From CAYPHY01 sp964410625 (GTDB lineage: Bacteria > Chloroflexota > Anaerolineae > Promineifilales > Promineifilaceae), in contig CAYPHY010000015.1 in NCBI GenBank assembly GCA_964410625.1, positions 26,744-90,743 on the forward strand: a stretch of 64,000 nt of DNA, written 5' to 3'. The notes beneath the pieces were generated by a model. The model was not told the DNA's origin. It saw only the letters and a program-made list of their open reading frames with translations, and did not search any database. How positions within the stretch are numbered: the first letter of the stretch is position 1; the number at the start of each line of letters is the position of its first letter. Positions 16,958 through 27,132 of this stretch are shown in pieces. The position numbers were made by a program, and so were the translations under genes.

Positions 16958-17439
16958 TACGCCCAATCCTCTAGCTTTTCGGTGCGGATCTTCTCATGCA
17001 GCGCCATGATGCCATCGATCAACGCCTCTGGCCGTGGCGGGCAACCGGCGACATAGACATCCACCGGCACAATCTCATCCACGCCCTGCACAACCGCATA
17101 ATTATTGAAGACGCCGCCACACGAGGCGCAATCGCCCATTGCGATCACCCACTTTGGCGAACCCATCTGGTCATAGAGGCGGCGCACGACCGGAGCCATC
17201 TTACGCGAGACGCGCCCGGCCACAATCATCAGGTCCGACTGGCGTGGTGACGGCCGATTCAACTCCATCCCAAAGCGCGACGCATCATAGTTGGCTGCCT
17301 GGGTGGACATCATCTCAATGGCGCAACAAGCCAGGCCAAAGAGCAGCGGCCACATGGCGTTTGTGCGCCCCCAATTCACCACATCTTCTAAACGGGCGGT
17401 AACAATGCCCATATTACCCAACTTTTGCTCAATACCCAT
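16957..17439 (-). CDS. nuoB: NADH-quinone oxidoreductase subunit B (NuoB)
   Basis: The 160-residue subunit binds the terminal cluster N2. The ligands appear as LACCAIEMM (tandem Cys), MGDCASCGG and VAGCPPRPEALI, all intact. The frame extends 22 codons upstream, but that part is encoded by the ACTCATC/GAGTGATGAG repeat. The ATG at 17439, preceded by a GGGAG ribosome-binding site, is therefore preferred. Its stop overlaps the nuoC start. Confidence 0.96.
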   Translation of the reverse strand: MGIEQKLGNMGIVTARLEDVVNWGRTNAMWPLLFGLACCAIEMMSTQAANYDASRFGMELNRPSPRQSDLMIVAGRVSRKMAPVVRRLYDQMGSPKWVIAMGDCASCGGVFNNYAVVQGVDEIVPVDVYVAGCPPRPEALIDGIMALHEKIRTEKLEDWA

Positions 17440-17454
17440 TTCAAACTCCCTCAG

Positions 17455-17516
17455 AATAGTGAAGAGTGATGAGTGGCGAGTGATGAGTAACTCGTCACTC
17501 GCCACTCATCACTCTT
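17455..17516. repeat. Intergenic inverted word repeat, GAGTGATGAG / CTCATCACTC type (nuoA-nuoB)
   Basis: GAAGAGTGATGAGTGGCGAG and TGATGAGT words are followed by ACTCGTCACTCGCCAC and TCATCACTC. The palindrome is almost perfect over about 60 bp. It abuts the nuoA stop and spuriously extends the nuoB frame. Confidence 0.92.
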
Positions 17517-17881
17517 TATTCCCATTCCAGAATGCCCTTCTTCCAGGCCCACAGGTCACCCAGGAGAAACATCACCATGAAAACCATCATAGCGCCCAGG
17601 CCGAAATAGCCCAGCGACCGGAAGGTGACTGCCCAGGGAACCAATAGAATAATATCCACATCAAAGAGGATAAATAGCACGGCGATGCGGTAGAACTTGA
17701 CCGGCAATCGCCGCTGCGCCTCCCCAATCGGCGTCATACCCGATTCGTAAGGCATCAATTTCCGCGCTGTTGCTTGCTTCGGGCCAAGTACCAACGACAG
17801 CGTCGGCAACAGAATCGCAAAGAAAAGGGCTATGCCCAGTAGCACGGCAATGGGGAGGTAATCTATTAAGATTTGTTCCAT
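17516..17881 (-). CDS. nuoA: NADH-quinone oxidoreductase subunit A (NuoA)
   Basis: The 121-residue protein has three membrane helices (ND3 homologue). It shows KLMPYESGMTPIGEAQRRLP, the conserved quinone-cavity loop (usually containing a YExG motif), and VKFYRIAVLFILFDVDIILL. It is the first gene of the complex I operon. The start ATG at 17881 gives the normal short N-terminus before helix 1. A repeat block and a candidate promoter lie upstream. Confidence 0.97.
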   Translation of the reverse strand: MEQILIDYLPIAVLLGIALFFAILLPTLSLVLGPKQATARKLMPYESGMTPIGEAQRRLPVKFYRIAVLFILFDVDIILLVPWAVTFRSLGYFGLGAMMVFMVMFLLGDLWAWKKGILEWE

Positions 17882-17894
17882 AAGCGCGTCATCC

Positions 17895-17972
17895 GGTAGT
17901 CTCTAATCGCCAATCTCCACGCTCTAATCCCTGACATTGCAGATTAGAAATTGGAGAGTGAAAGATTGTTAA
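17895..17972. repeat. Inverted word repeat, AATCTCC/GGAGATT type, in the nuoA leader
   Basis: TAGTCTCTAATCGCCAATCTC words face CAGATTAGAAATTGGAGAG words. The block lies in the probable 5' leader of the nuo mRNA. Confidence 0.8.
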
Positions 17973-17983
17973 TCTATATGTGC

Positions 17984-18011
17984 ATTTTATCACAATCAAA
18001 TGCCTCAGCAA
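17984..18011 (-). promoter_or_regulatory. Candidate sigma-70 promoter for the nuo operon
   Basis: On the minus strand TTGCTG (18011-18006) is followed after 16 nt by TAAAAT (17989-17984), about 100 nt upstream of nuoA. It is the best match in the spacer. It is inferred from consensus only. Confidence 0.4.
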
Positions 18012-18054
18012 AGGCATTGAGCTGAATTATGAGCGTAGTATATATCTATATAAC

Positions 18055-18084
18055 AAATAGAGCGATTAAAAAATCGCTCTATTT
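18055..18084. terminator. Hairpin terminator downstream of rpoD
   Basis: A perfect 13-bp stem (AAATAGAGCGATT pairing with AATCGCTCTATTT) has a 4-nt A loop and an A/T-rich flank. It lies between the rpoD stop and the nuo promoter region, so it probably separates the two units. Confidence 0.75.
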
Positions 18085-18112
18085 TCAGCTATTCGCTACT
18101 TTAGGTGTGTGT

Positions 18113-18207
18113 CGGAAAGTTCGCTTAGAAACCGGGTTTCTATCGAGCAAACGATTCTGTCTAGTAAAAGCTAAGAAACCCGGTTTCTGTTCTCAAGAAA
18201 CTTTCCG
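18113..18207. repeat. Palindromic element with paired AGAAACCGGGTTTCT boxes
   Basis: Two inverted boxes (TTAGAAACCGGGTTTCTA at 18125-18142 and AAGAAACCCGGTTTCTG at 18173-18189) are enclosed by outer arms CGGAAAGTT and AACTTTCCG. This gives a roughly 95-bp MITE-like inverted repeat between nuoA and rpoD. A degenerate single box recurs at 56374-56391. Confidence 0.8.
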
Positions 18208-18273
18208 CATTTTCTTGGAATTTGTCACGGCCGAGTTCGTGACAAAAGGAGTGGGGATAGTACGGCCGCATCG

Positions 18274-20025
<1,752 letters not shown>

Positions 20026-20107
20026 TTACGTTTTAATGACAATGACAATAACTTTGGACCGAATATTCTCAGATACAACGAAGGGGTGGGTCAATCGTGT
20101 TATGATG

Positions 20108-22094
20108 CTACCTGGCTCTGTTTTCTTTGGCTCGCCGGCGTGTCACAGAGGACATGGCTGCTCTGGCCCGGTTGATATTAGTAATCAACTGATGCGACAT
20201 TAAAATTTGTTCGCTATATAACTCATTAAAACCTGCATCGGTTTCCCGTTCTTCTCTTGCTAAATGAGCGAATAGTTCATTGTGTTCTTTCAGACGCTCT
20301 GCCCGCCAATCGAGCACAGATGAGACAAGGGTATCCGGTAGGCGATCTAGCTTTGACTCGGACACGGCCGACAACTTTAGCAAAGCATATACTCGCGCCG
20401 ACAATGAATCTTCTAAATCATCGCACAATTCTTCAATCGTGACAACCGATGAAACGGCAAGTCGTTGCTTGAGGGCTAGGAAGATAGCCCTATCTTCTAC
20501 CGTTTCAAAGTCATTGGCCGACACCTCCGGCTGTCCGTAGGTGTGGAGGAGCTTGTTGACGGCGGCCAGGACGTGGGGATATTGCAGGCATTGGCGCAAG
20601 AAGTTGGCCTCGCGGGCGCGGCCGCCTCGCTTTTGCTNNNNNNNNNNNNNNNNNNNNNNNNNNNNNNNNNNNNNNNNNNNNNNNNNNNNNNNNNNNNNNN
20701 NNNNNNNNNNNNNNNNNNNNNNNNNNNNNNNNNNNNNGTCGCGGCTGTGCCTGTCGCAGCTTTCCCTGTGCCTGCCGCAGCGCGATCTCATCAATTTGCA
20801 GCTTATCGGCCAACATGCGCCGGTAATGATCGCGCTCCACCGGGTCGGCGATGTCACCGATCAGCGGCAATACCTGTTGGGCGACGGCCGATTTCGCCTT
20901 GCCATCGCTCAAATCCAGATCGCGGCTGACCACATCCAGCACATAGGCGACCACCGGTTTGGCCGTCGCCAGCAAGCGCGGCCACTGTTGCGGGTTGGCA
21001 CGGATCAGGCTGTCCGGGTCTTGCCCTTCAGGGAGGGTGATGACGCGGATATCGGTTTTCAGCCGCCCTTCCGATTGCACCAGCCCCCGCGCATTAAAGC
21101 GGATTTCATAGTCGCGGTCGAGCGTCTCGCGGGCGACCTCCAGGCTGCGTAGCGTAGCCTTCGCTCCGGCCGCGTCCGCATCCAACGCCAGCACCAACTG
21201 CTTCGCATACCGTTGCAACTGGCGCAACTGCTCCTCGGTCAGCGCCGTCCCCATCTGTGCCACTACATTGCGATAGCCCGCTTGCCACGCTTGCATCACA
21301 TCCAGATACCCTTCGACGATCACCGCCTGTCGCGCTTCGCGGATGTGGCGGCGGGCCATATCCAGCCCAAAGAGCAGGCGGCTTTTGTCAAACAGCAGCG
21401 TTTGCGGCGAATTGAGATACTTGGGAACCCCATCCTTGTCCAACGTCCGCGCCCCAAAGCCGACGACACGGCCGTTCAAATCGCGAATGGGGATCATCAG
21501 CCGGTTGCGAAAACGGTCATAACGCCGCCCCTTTTCCGGGTTTTCGGTCAGCAAGCCCGCCCGCAATAAATCCTCGTCGTTGTAGCCCTGGGCGTTGAAG
21601 TGGGTGCGGCAGTTGTCCCAACCATCGAGGGCGTAGCCGAGTTGGAAGCCGGCAATGGTCTCGGCCGATAGCTGGCGGCCGTCCACATAAGCCCGCGTCT
21701 CCTCTGCCTGGGGAGCGTGGAGCAGGAGTTGGTGGAAGTAGTCGGCGGCGGAGGCCATCAGCTCGACCAGTTTGTCTTCGGCCGCTTGTTGCCGCTTGTC
21801 CACCCGCTTCGCTTCTAGCTCGACCCCCGCTTGCCGCGCCAGTTCCTCAAGCGCTTCCTTAAAGTCCCAGCCGTGCTTCTTCATCACGAAGCTGAACACG
21901 TCGCCGCCCTCGGCACACGCGCCGAAGCAACGCCAGGTCTGTGTCTCAGGGAAGACATAGAAGGCAGGGGTGCGGGAATTGGCGTGGAAGGGGCAAAAAC
22001 CGGCATAGTTGCGTCCGGATCGGCGCAACTGCACGTGTTCGCCCACCACGTCCACAATATCCAGCCGGTTCTTAATTTCCTCGGTAACGCTCAT
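20108..22094 (-). CDS. dnaG: DNA primase DnaG (interrupted by an assembly gap)
   Basis: Primase makes the RNA primers at the replication fork. The N-terminal CHC2 zinc finger (FCPFH, RCFGAC) opens the protein. It continues with WDFKEALEELARQAGVELEA, the core RFRNRLMIPIRDLNGRVVGF, and a TOPRIM domain with VIVEGYLDVMQAWQAGYRNV and ALDADAAG. After residue 452 the text meets 100 N. The other side continues as the helical C-terminal domain (NFLRQCLQYPHVLAAVNKLL) to the stop at 20108. The two halves share a frame only if the true gap length is a multiple of three; they total 628 codons plus the gap, close to a normal DnaG. The gap edge carries a small peptide repeat (ALRQAQGKLRQAQP), which probably broke the assembly. 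Confidence 0.93.
20638..20737. other. Assembly gap (100 N) inside dnaG
   Basis: Exactly 100 N, a conventional placeholder for unknown length. No overlap between the two edges was found. The left and right coding pieces sum to a multiple of three. Confidence 0.98.
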
Positions 22095-22351
22095 GAATGG
22101 TTCATGGTGAATGGTTAACGGTTAATGGTCAATAACGCGTTAGCCTGTTGCCTGCCACCTGCTACTTTCCACCTGCTACCTCTAATTATATCCTACACTG
22201 CGATAAGATTCTAAACATTGCTACGGCCGATGGCCGCAAAAATAGCGTTACTTCATCAACCACAGAGCGTTATGGATTGAATGGACCAGCATGGTAAAAC
22301 AGGAGGTCCGCAGCAACCCATCAAAATCAGGGGTTATCTGCGTTTCACACT

Positions 22352-22649
22352 AAGTGCGTTGTTTCAAAAGCTTGAACAACTGTCATTCCGAGCAGAGTCT
22401 TCGGAGCGAGGAATCCCTTGCGATTTCGTTGACCCGTATTGATAGGGATTCCTCGCTCCGCTCGGAATGACGAGTGAGCAAACAACTTTTGAAACAGTCT
22501 GGTAAGTGCATTGTTTCAAAAGCTTGAACAACTGTCATTCCGAGCAGAGTCTTCGGAGCGAGGAATCCCTTGCGATTTCGTTGACCAGCATATTGATAGG
22601 CATTCCTCGCTCCGCTCGGAATGACGTTGCGATCGCCTTTGAAACACTG
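22352..22649. repeat. Two tandem copies of a ~150-bp palindromic element
   Basis: Copies at about 22352-22502 and 22503-22649 each start GTTTCAAAAGCTTGAACAAC and end with CTTTTGAAAC or a close variant. Inside each, GTCATTCCGAGC...GCGAGGAATCCC faces GGGATTCCTCGC...GCTCGGAATGAC. They are hairpin elements, not coding. They occupy most of the roughly 600-bp spacer between dnaG and the glycosyltransferase gene; the rest of the spacer (22095-22351) shows only short ATGGTTAACGG-type words near dnaG. Confidence 0.85.
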
Positions 22650-22679
22650 TACTAAGATTACAATAGCTGCTATCAGTTG

Positions 22680-22685
22680 TATAAT
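22680..22685 (+). promoter_or_regulatory. Candidate -10 box of a near-leaderless GT4 transcript
   Basis: TATAAT ends 9 nt before the ATG at 22695, there is no Shine-Dalgarno sequence, and the -35 region is weak. Transcription would start about 3 nt before, or at, the start codon. Confidence 0.4.
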
Positions 22686-22694
22686 CGGCCGTCT

Positions 22695-23867
22695 ATGGAG
22701 CATTCAGACAACCCGGCGGCGAAACGGCCGCTCCGTATCTGCTACTTCGGCACCTATCGCGCCCACTATATGCGCAACCAACTACTGATCCTCGGTCTGC
22801 GGAGCCAGCCGGACGTAGAGGTGTACGAGTGCCACGCTACGCTCTGGCGCGGCATCGAAGATCGAGTGGCGCAGGCCAGTGGCGGCTGGCGCAACCCCCG
22901 CTTTTGGCTGCGTGTCCTGGCCGCCTACTGCCAACTGCTCGCTGCCCACTGGCGCACCCCCGCCTACGACATCATGCTCGTGGGCTACCCCGGCCAATTC
23001 GACGCCTATCTCGGCCGCTTGCTCTCCTGGTGGCGGCGCAAGCCGATGGCGCTCGACATCCTCATGTCGCTGCATCTCATCGCCGAAGAGCGCGGTCTCA
23101 CGAAGCGCAGCCCCTTCACCGGCCGCTTGCTCTTTTGGCTGGAGAAGGGGGGATTGAAGCTGCCCGATTTGCTGATTGCCGACACGGCCGCCTATGAAGC
23201 GTATTACCGCGACAAGTACAGCTTGTCGCCTGACCGCTTCCGCCGCGTACCACTGGGAGCCGACGACCGGCTCTTTTACCCGCGCCCAGTGCGGCCGCCT
23301 GACGATTGCTTTCGCGTCACCTATCATGGCACGTTTCTCCCCTCGCATGGGCTGGGGACGATTGTCCGCGCGGCCGCCTTGCTGCGCGACCAGCCCGACA
23401 TCCAATTTCACTTTTACGGCGAAGGCCCGGAGCTGGCCCCGACCAGGGCATTTGCCGAGCAGGAAGGGCTGTCCAATGTTGTTTTCCACGGCCACATCCC
23501 GCAGCAAAGATTGCCCGATGCACTGGCTGCCTCGCATGTCGTCTTGGGGGTGATCGGCACGACCCCCCAGGCGTTGATGACGGTGCAAAACAAGGTGTGG
23601 GAGGGGCTGGCGATGGCGCGACCGGTGATTAACGGCGATTCACCCACCGTGCGTGAAATCATGCGCCACGAGGAACACCTTTACCTCATCCCACGCGACG
23701 ATCCGCCCGCGCTGGCGGCGGCCGTTCGCCGCCTGAAAGAGAACCCGATGTTGCGCGACCGTCTCTCCCAGGCGGGTTATGCGCGTTATCGCGCCAATAA
23801 TACGATTGAAGCCAACGGCCGCAAACTGGCTGAAGCGTTGCGCCAGGAAGCGGAAAAAATCGTCTAG
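22695..23867 (+). CDS. Glycosyltransferase family 4 (GT-B) protein
   Basis: The protein has about 390 residues and no membrane segments. The N-terminal Rossmann-like half starts PLRICYFGTYRAHYMRNQLL. The C-terminal half has the GT4 features FRVTYHGTFLPSHGLGTIV, FHFYGEGPEL, VVFHGHIPQQRLPDALAASH and the donor-site region KVWEGLAMARPVINGDSPTV with its Glu. It probably transfers a sugar from a nucleotide donor during envelope polysaccharide or glycolipid synthesis; the substrate is unknown. The ATG at 22695 is preferred to one six codons earlier because a TATAAT box lies just upstream. It pairs with the following GT39-type gene, 22 bp away. Confidence 0.88.
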   Translation: MEHSDNPAAKRPLRICYFGTYRAHYMRNQLLILGLRSQPDVEVYECHATLWRGIEDRVAQASGGWRNPRFWLRVLAAYCQLLAAHWRTPAYDIMLVGYPGQFDAYLGRLLSWWRRKPMALDILMSLHLIAEERGLTKRSPFTGRLLFWLEKGGLKLPDLLIADTAAYEAYYRDKYSLSPDRFRRVPLGADDRLFYPRPVRPPDDCFRVTYHGTFLPSHGLGTIVRAAALLRDQPDIQFHFYGEGPELAPTRAFAEQEGLSNVVFHGHIPQQRLPDALAASHVVLGVIGTTPQALMTVQNKVWEGLAMARPVINGDSPTVREIMRHEEHLYLIPRDDPPALAAAVRRLKENPMLRDRLSQAGYARYRANNTIEANGRKLAEALRQEAEKIV

Positions 23868-23889
23868 CCCACTAATCCACCAACCCACT

Positions 23890-25470
23890 ATGAAGTTCAG
23901 CGAAAATCTACGCCGCCTCAGCGAAAATCAGCGTACCACCTTGCTGTTGGTAGCAATTGTCCTCCTGGCGGCCGTCTTGCGCCTGGCCGCTCTGAGCTTT
24001 GACCTGCCCCATGTCTACCATCCCGACGAGGACGCGCTGGTGATGCCGGCGATGACCATCCTCAAGAGCGGCGATTTCCAGCCGACTCGCATGGATTATG
24101 GGAGTCTCTTCATTTATATATTGGTGGCCGTCTACTTGCTGGTCTTCATCGCCTCCGCCCGCAGTGGGGCGATTGAGCGGGTGGACGCGCTACAGATCAT
24201 GGAGCGTGGAGCGTATCCGGGGATTTTTCCCCACCCGGAGTATGTTCTCGCGGCGCGGCTGGTCTCGGCCGCTTTTGGCATCGGCATCATCGTTGTGGTG
24301 TTTATGCTCGGCCGTCGGCTCGGCGGCACGCGAATCGGGCTGGTGGCGGCTGCGCTGGCGGCCGTCTTGCCCGATCTGGTGGTTCATTCGCACTATGCCA
24401 CGACAGATACGGCCGCGACCTTTATGATCGTGCTGTCGCTCTACTTGCTGCTGCGAGCTTACGACCATTGGCATCGGGACACGCTTTGGGCTTATGCAGG
24501 GGCGGGCTTCGTCTGTGGGCTGGCCGTCGCCACCAAGTATAGCAACGCCTTTATCGCCCTGCCCTTACTCCTTGTTCCGCTGTTGCGGGTGAACAGCCTG
24601 GATGATTTCTTGCGGTTGCGGGTGTTGATCGGGCCAGTGGCGTTGGTTGCCGGTTTCCTGGCCGGGACCCCCTATGCCCTGCTCAATCTGCCCGAATTTG
24701 CCTACTGGACGGGATATGTGTTGCGCGTCTATAACCAGCCAGCTTATGAAGCGGCGGGAACTACCTGGCAGTGGCAGCTAACTTATTTGTTGGGCGGCCG
24801 TAATGCCCTGGTCGTCATCCCTGGCTTCATCGGGCTTATCCTCAGCCTGCGCCTTTGGGGTCGTCGCGGCTGGCTGATGACCAGCTTTGTCCTCATTTTC
24901 CTCTATACCATCTTCACCCAAGACGCTCGCCAGACCCGCTCCTGGCTCCCGCTCGCCCCGCTCTTGGCCGTCTACGCAGCCCTCGCCCTCCACACCCTTA
25001 TCACCTGGCTAACCACCCGCCGCCGCAATTTCCAATCTCCAATCTCTCAATCTCTCACTCTCCTGCTCCCCGTCCTCCTCCTCATCCCCCTGCTCTGGCT
25101 CTCCATCGCCGCCGTCCGCAATCTGGCGGCCGACGATGTACGCACCGTCACCCAACAGTGGATTGAACAAAACATCCCCCCTGGCACGACGCTCTCCTTT
25201 GACCGTTTCCCGGCCAATGTAGACCCGGCGCAATGGCCGGTGGTCAACGTCTTCGGTCACTACCAGCATGATCTCGCCTGGTATGAGGAGCAGGGGGTTG
25301 ATTATCTCTTTGTCGGGGATGTGATCCATGATCCGGCGGTGTTGTCGGCCGAAGACACCACCCGCTATCAAACCCTCCTGGCTCAACTCTGCCCGGTGCA
25401 GACGCTCAGCGGTTCGATTCTGGCAACGGCCGGGCGCCAGATCGCCATCTACAAACGCCCTCCCTGCTAA
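23890..25470 (+). CDS. GT39/PMT-type membrane glycosyltransferase (ArnT-like superfamily)
   Basis: The protein has about 526 residues and roughly ten membrane helices. The N-terminal luminal motif FDLPHVYHPDEDALVMPAMT contains the acidic pair typical of GT39/GT83 dolichyl- or polyprenyl-phosphate-sugar transferases. Later helices include ALAAVLPDLVVHSHYATTDT and VCGLAVATKYSNAFIALPLL. The C-terminal soluble part (WIEQNIPPGTTLSFDRFPAN) is usual for the family. Around residues 380-392 the protein reads NFQSPISQSLTLLL, which is an AATCTC word repeat translated in frame. It probably glycosylates an envelope acceptor with the upstream GT4 enzyme. Confidence 0.85.
   Translation: MKFSENLRRLSENQRTTLLLVAIVLLAAVLRLAALSFDLPHVYHPDEDALVMPAMTILKSGDFQPTRMDYGSLFIYILVAVYLLVFIASARSGAIERVDALQIMERGAYPGIFPHPEYVLAARLVSAAFGIGIIVVVFMLGRRLGGTRIGLVAAALAAVLPDLVVHSHYATTDTAATFMIVLSLYLLLRAYDHWHRDTLWAYAGAGFVCGLAVATKYSNAFIALPLLLVPLLRVNSLDDFLRLRVLIGPVALVAGFLAGTPYALLNLPEFAYWTGYVLRVYNQPAYEAAGTTWQWQLTYLLGGRNALVVIPGFIGLILSLRLWGRRGWLMTSFVLIFLYTIFTQDARQTRSWLPLAPLLAVYAALALHTLITWLTTRRRNFQSPISQSLTLLLPVLLLIPLLWLSIAAVRNLAADDVRTVTQQWIEQNIPPGTTLSFDRFPANVDPAQWPVVNVFGHYQHDLAWYEEQGVDYLFVGDVIHDPAVLSAEDTTRYQTLLAQLCPVQTLSGSILATAGRQIAIYKRPPC
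25027..25064. repeat. AATCTC word repeat inside the GT39 gene
   Basis: TTCCAATCTCCAATCTCTC and AATCTCTCACTCTCC words are read in frame as NFQSPISQSLTLL in a loop just before a membrane helix. Confidence 0.8.
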
Positions 25471-25524
25471 AGTAACGCGGGTTGCCAACCCGCGCCACAA
25501 ACGACCCAGCTACCAAATTGCTCC

Positions 25525-25557
25525 TTGACAAAAGCGCATATATATATATATATATAT
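25525..25557 (+). promoter_or_regulatory. TTGACA followed by a (AT)10 tract
   Basis: A consensus -35 TTGACA (25525-25530) is followed by a pure 20-nt AT dinucleotide tract at 25538-25557. The tract provides TATATA-like -10 boxes at 16 or 18 nt spacing. If used, slippage in the tract would change the spacer. The next gene starts about 220 nt downstream, and the rest of the 304-bp spacer shows no gene. Confidence 0.4.
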
Positions 25558-25774
25558 CCTATTAGTTATGGGGAATAGCGTTTCACTAACTATCAAAATT
25601 GTTTGCTTGGTTCCATCGTCGCGATTAGATAATCACTTCCCCGGTTGGTAGGCTTGGTAGCTCAAGACCCCTATTCGGATTCAGCCTATCATTGACGCAA
25701 TTGCGTTGGCGTGGTTGGTGTGATTGTAGAGAAGTTCCGTATCCATAAGTCAAAGATTGTTGGGGAGGTAAAAG

Positions 25775-26515
25775 ATGAAAAAGTCAACCATCACTATTCT
25801 AATCGCCCTTTCACTGCTTGCAACTGGATTTATACTAGGCGCACACCCATTAGTAGATCATTTTGGAGAAACCGCCCAGAGCGGAGCCGGTACATTCGGC
25901 TCACAATGGATTCATACCGATACCAGTGGCACTCGCTATGGTTTGTGGGGCGTGAGCGATTCTACCACCGGCCGCGGTGTATTCGGAAATGCTACTGCTA
26001 CAAGTGGAGATGCTCGTGGAGTTTACGGTCAGACAGCTTCGGCAGATGGGTACGGAGTGTTTGGGATTAACCTTGCTTCCACTGGACAGGCACACGGCAT
26101 TAGAGGAAATAGCGATTCCTCGGGTAGCACCTCTTCAGGGGTGTGGGGTTGGAACGGTCGGACAGCAGGCGATACTAGAGGAACACAAGGCGGTATAAAA
26201 TCATCAAATGGCTTAGCCGTATTTGGTTATGTCGATTCCAGTACTACAGGTGCAAATAGTCCGGCTGCCGTATATGGCCTTAATTATCCGTCTACAGGTA
26301 CGGGAATGGGCATCTTTGGTCGTAATAATGCGAATAATGGTTTGGCAGGATATTTTTATTCGACGGACGGAGATGGTGTTCTAATTAGTTCGCCCTCCGG
26401 ATCAGCGGGCTTGGTAGTCACTGGGGGTAGCAAGAACGCTGCAGTACAAACGTCAGATGGAGACCGCCTTCTGTATAGCGAGGAATCGACACCTGGCGCA
26501 TCGTTTGGCGCTTGA
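25775..26515 (+). CDS. Exported GVYG/GVFG-repeat surface protein, probably C-terminally truncated
   Basis: The 246-residue protein has a signal-type N-terminus (KKSTITILIALSLLATGFIL) and then repeated glycine-rich beta units with GVFG, GVYG, GVWG, AVYG and GIFG cores spaced about 20-30 residues apart. This is a stalk-like beta repeat seen in large exported proteins of Chloroflexota and reminiscent of phage fibres. In relatives as I remember them, the DGDRLLYSEES segment leads into a further C-terminal domain. Here the protein stops after STPGASFGA, so the end appears to be missing. A good ribosome-binding site (GGGGAGG) precedes the ATG. It is followed by a second exported protein gene. Confidence 0.7.
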   Translation: MKKSTITILIALSLLATGFILGAHPLVDHFGETAQSGAGTFGSQWIHTDTSGTRYGLWGVSDSTTGRGVFGNATATSGDARGVYGQTASADGYGVFGINLASTGQAHGIRGNSDSSGSTSSGVWGWNGRTAGDTRGTQGGIKSSNGLAVFGYVDSSTTGANSPAAVYGLNYPSTGTGMGIFGRNNANNGLAGYFYSTDGDGVLISSPSGSAGLVVTGGSKNAAVQTSDGDRLLYSEESTPGASFGA

Positions 26516-26561
26516 TAAGGTATGAGCCGATTGTTGCAGGGGCGTTATTAAGGAGTAAGGT

Positions 26562-27119
26562 ATGTTAGAAAAGCTTCGCAAAGTGCTCTTAACTTCAGTT
26601 GCATTTGCAATGATAGGCATTGCTTCAGGTCATTTACTTAGTTACCGAAACTCTGTTGATCCCTCTTTAATTATATTGCCTCGAGGGCTTGCTATCACAT
26701 TGGCAAATCAGGATTACACTGTTTATCTGCAGCCTATCTTACGCTTGCAGCAAGCCACCCCCCCGATACTAACAGAAGTGCCACCACCAGGTGATACACC
26801 GCAGCCTACACCAGTCGTAACAAACACGCCTGCAACCACTCGTGAAGCAACATCTACACTTTCTCCTCCACCAATAGAAGTGCCACCACCAGGCGACTCA
26901 CTGCAACCAACATCGGCCGCCACCAAAACACCGGAACCGCCCGATCCTGATCATACACCAGCGCCGACAGCGGCCGTATCCAGCACGCCATACCCAACAT
27001 CGGCGGCGACTTATACACCGGAACCACCCGATCCTGATTATACACCAGCACCCACCTCGGCCGTATCTAGCACACCATACCCCACCTTAAGCGCGACCTT
27101 CACCCCAGAGCCACCATAG
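26562..27119 (+). CDS. Exported Pro/Thr-rich repeat protein
   Basis: The 185-residue protein has an N-terminal signal or anchor (VLLTSVAFAMIGIASGHLLS). About 40 ordinary residues follow, then a long low-complexity Pro/Thr/Ser tail. The tail holds two perfect-length 29-residue repeats (26907-26993 and 26994-27080; PTSAATxTPEPPDPD, then TPAPTxAVSSTPY), a partial third copy, and two earlier copies of EVPPPGD. AAGGAG precedes the ATG. It looks like a cell-wall-spanning linker that has lost, or never had, a terminal domain. No enzymatic domain is seen. Confidence 0.65.
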   Translation: MLEKLRKVLLTSVAFAMIGIASGHLLSYRNSVDPSLIILPRGLAITLANQDYTVYLQPILRLQQATPPILTEVPPPGDTPQPTPVVTNTPATTREATSTLSPPPIEVPPPGDSLQPTSAATKTPEPPDPDHTPAPTAAVSSTPYPTSAATYTPEPPDPDYTPAPTSAVSSTPYPTLSATFTPEPP

Positions 27120-27132
27120 AGCATAGGGGTTG

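Noticed and set aside
22383..22703. 106-codon minus-strand frame with SERSEES-like peptide
   Set aside because: It is entirely made by the tandem CATTCCGAGC palindromes; such peptides are well-known false ORFs.
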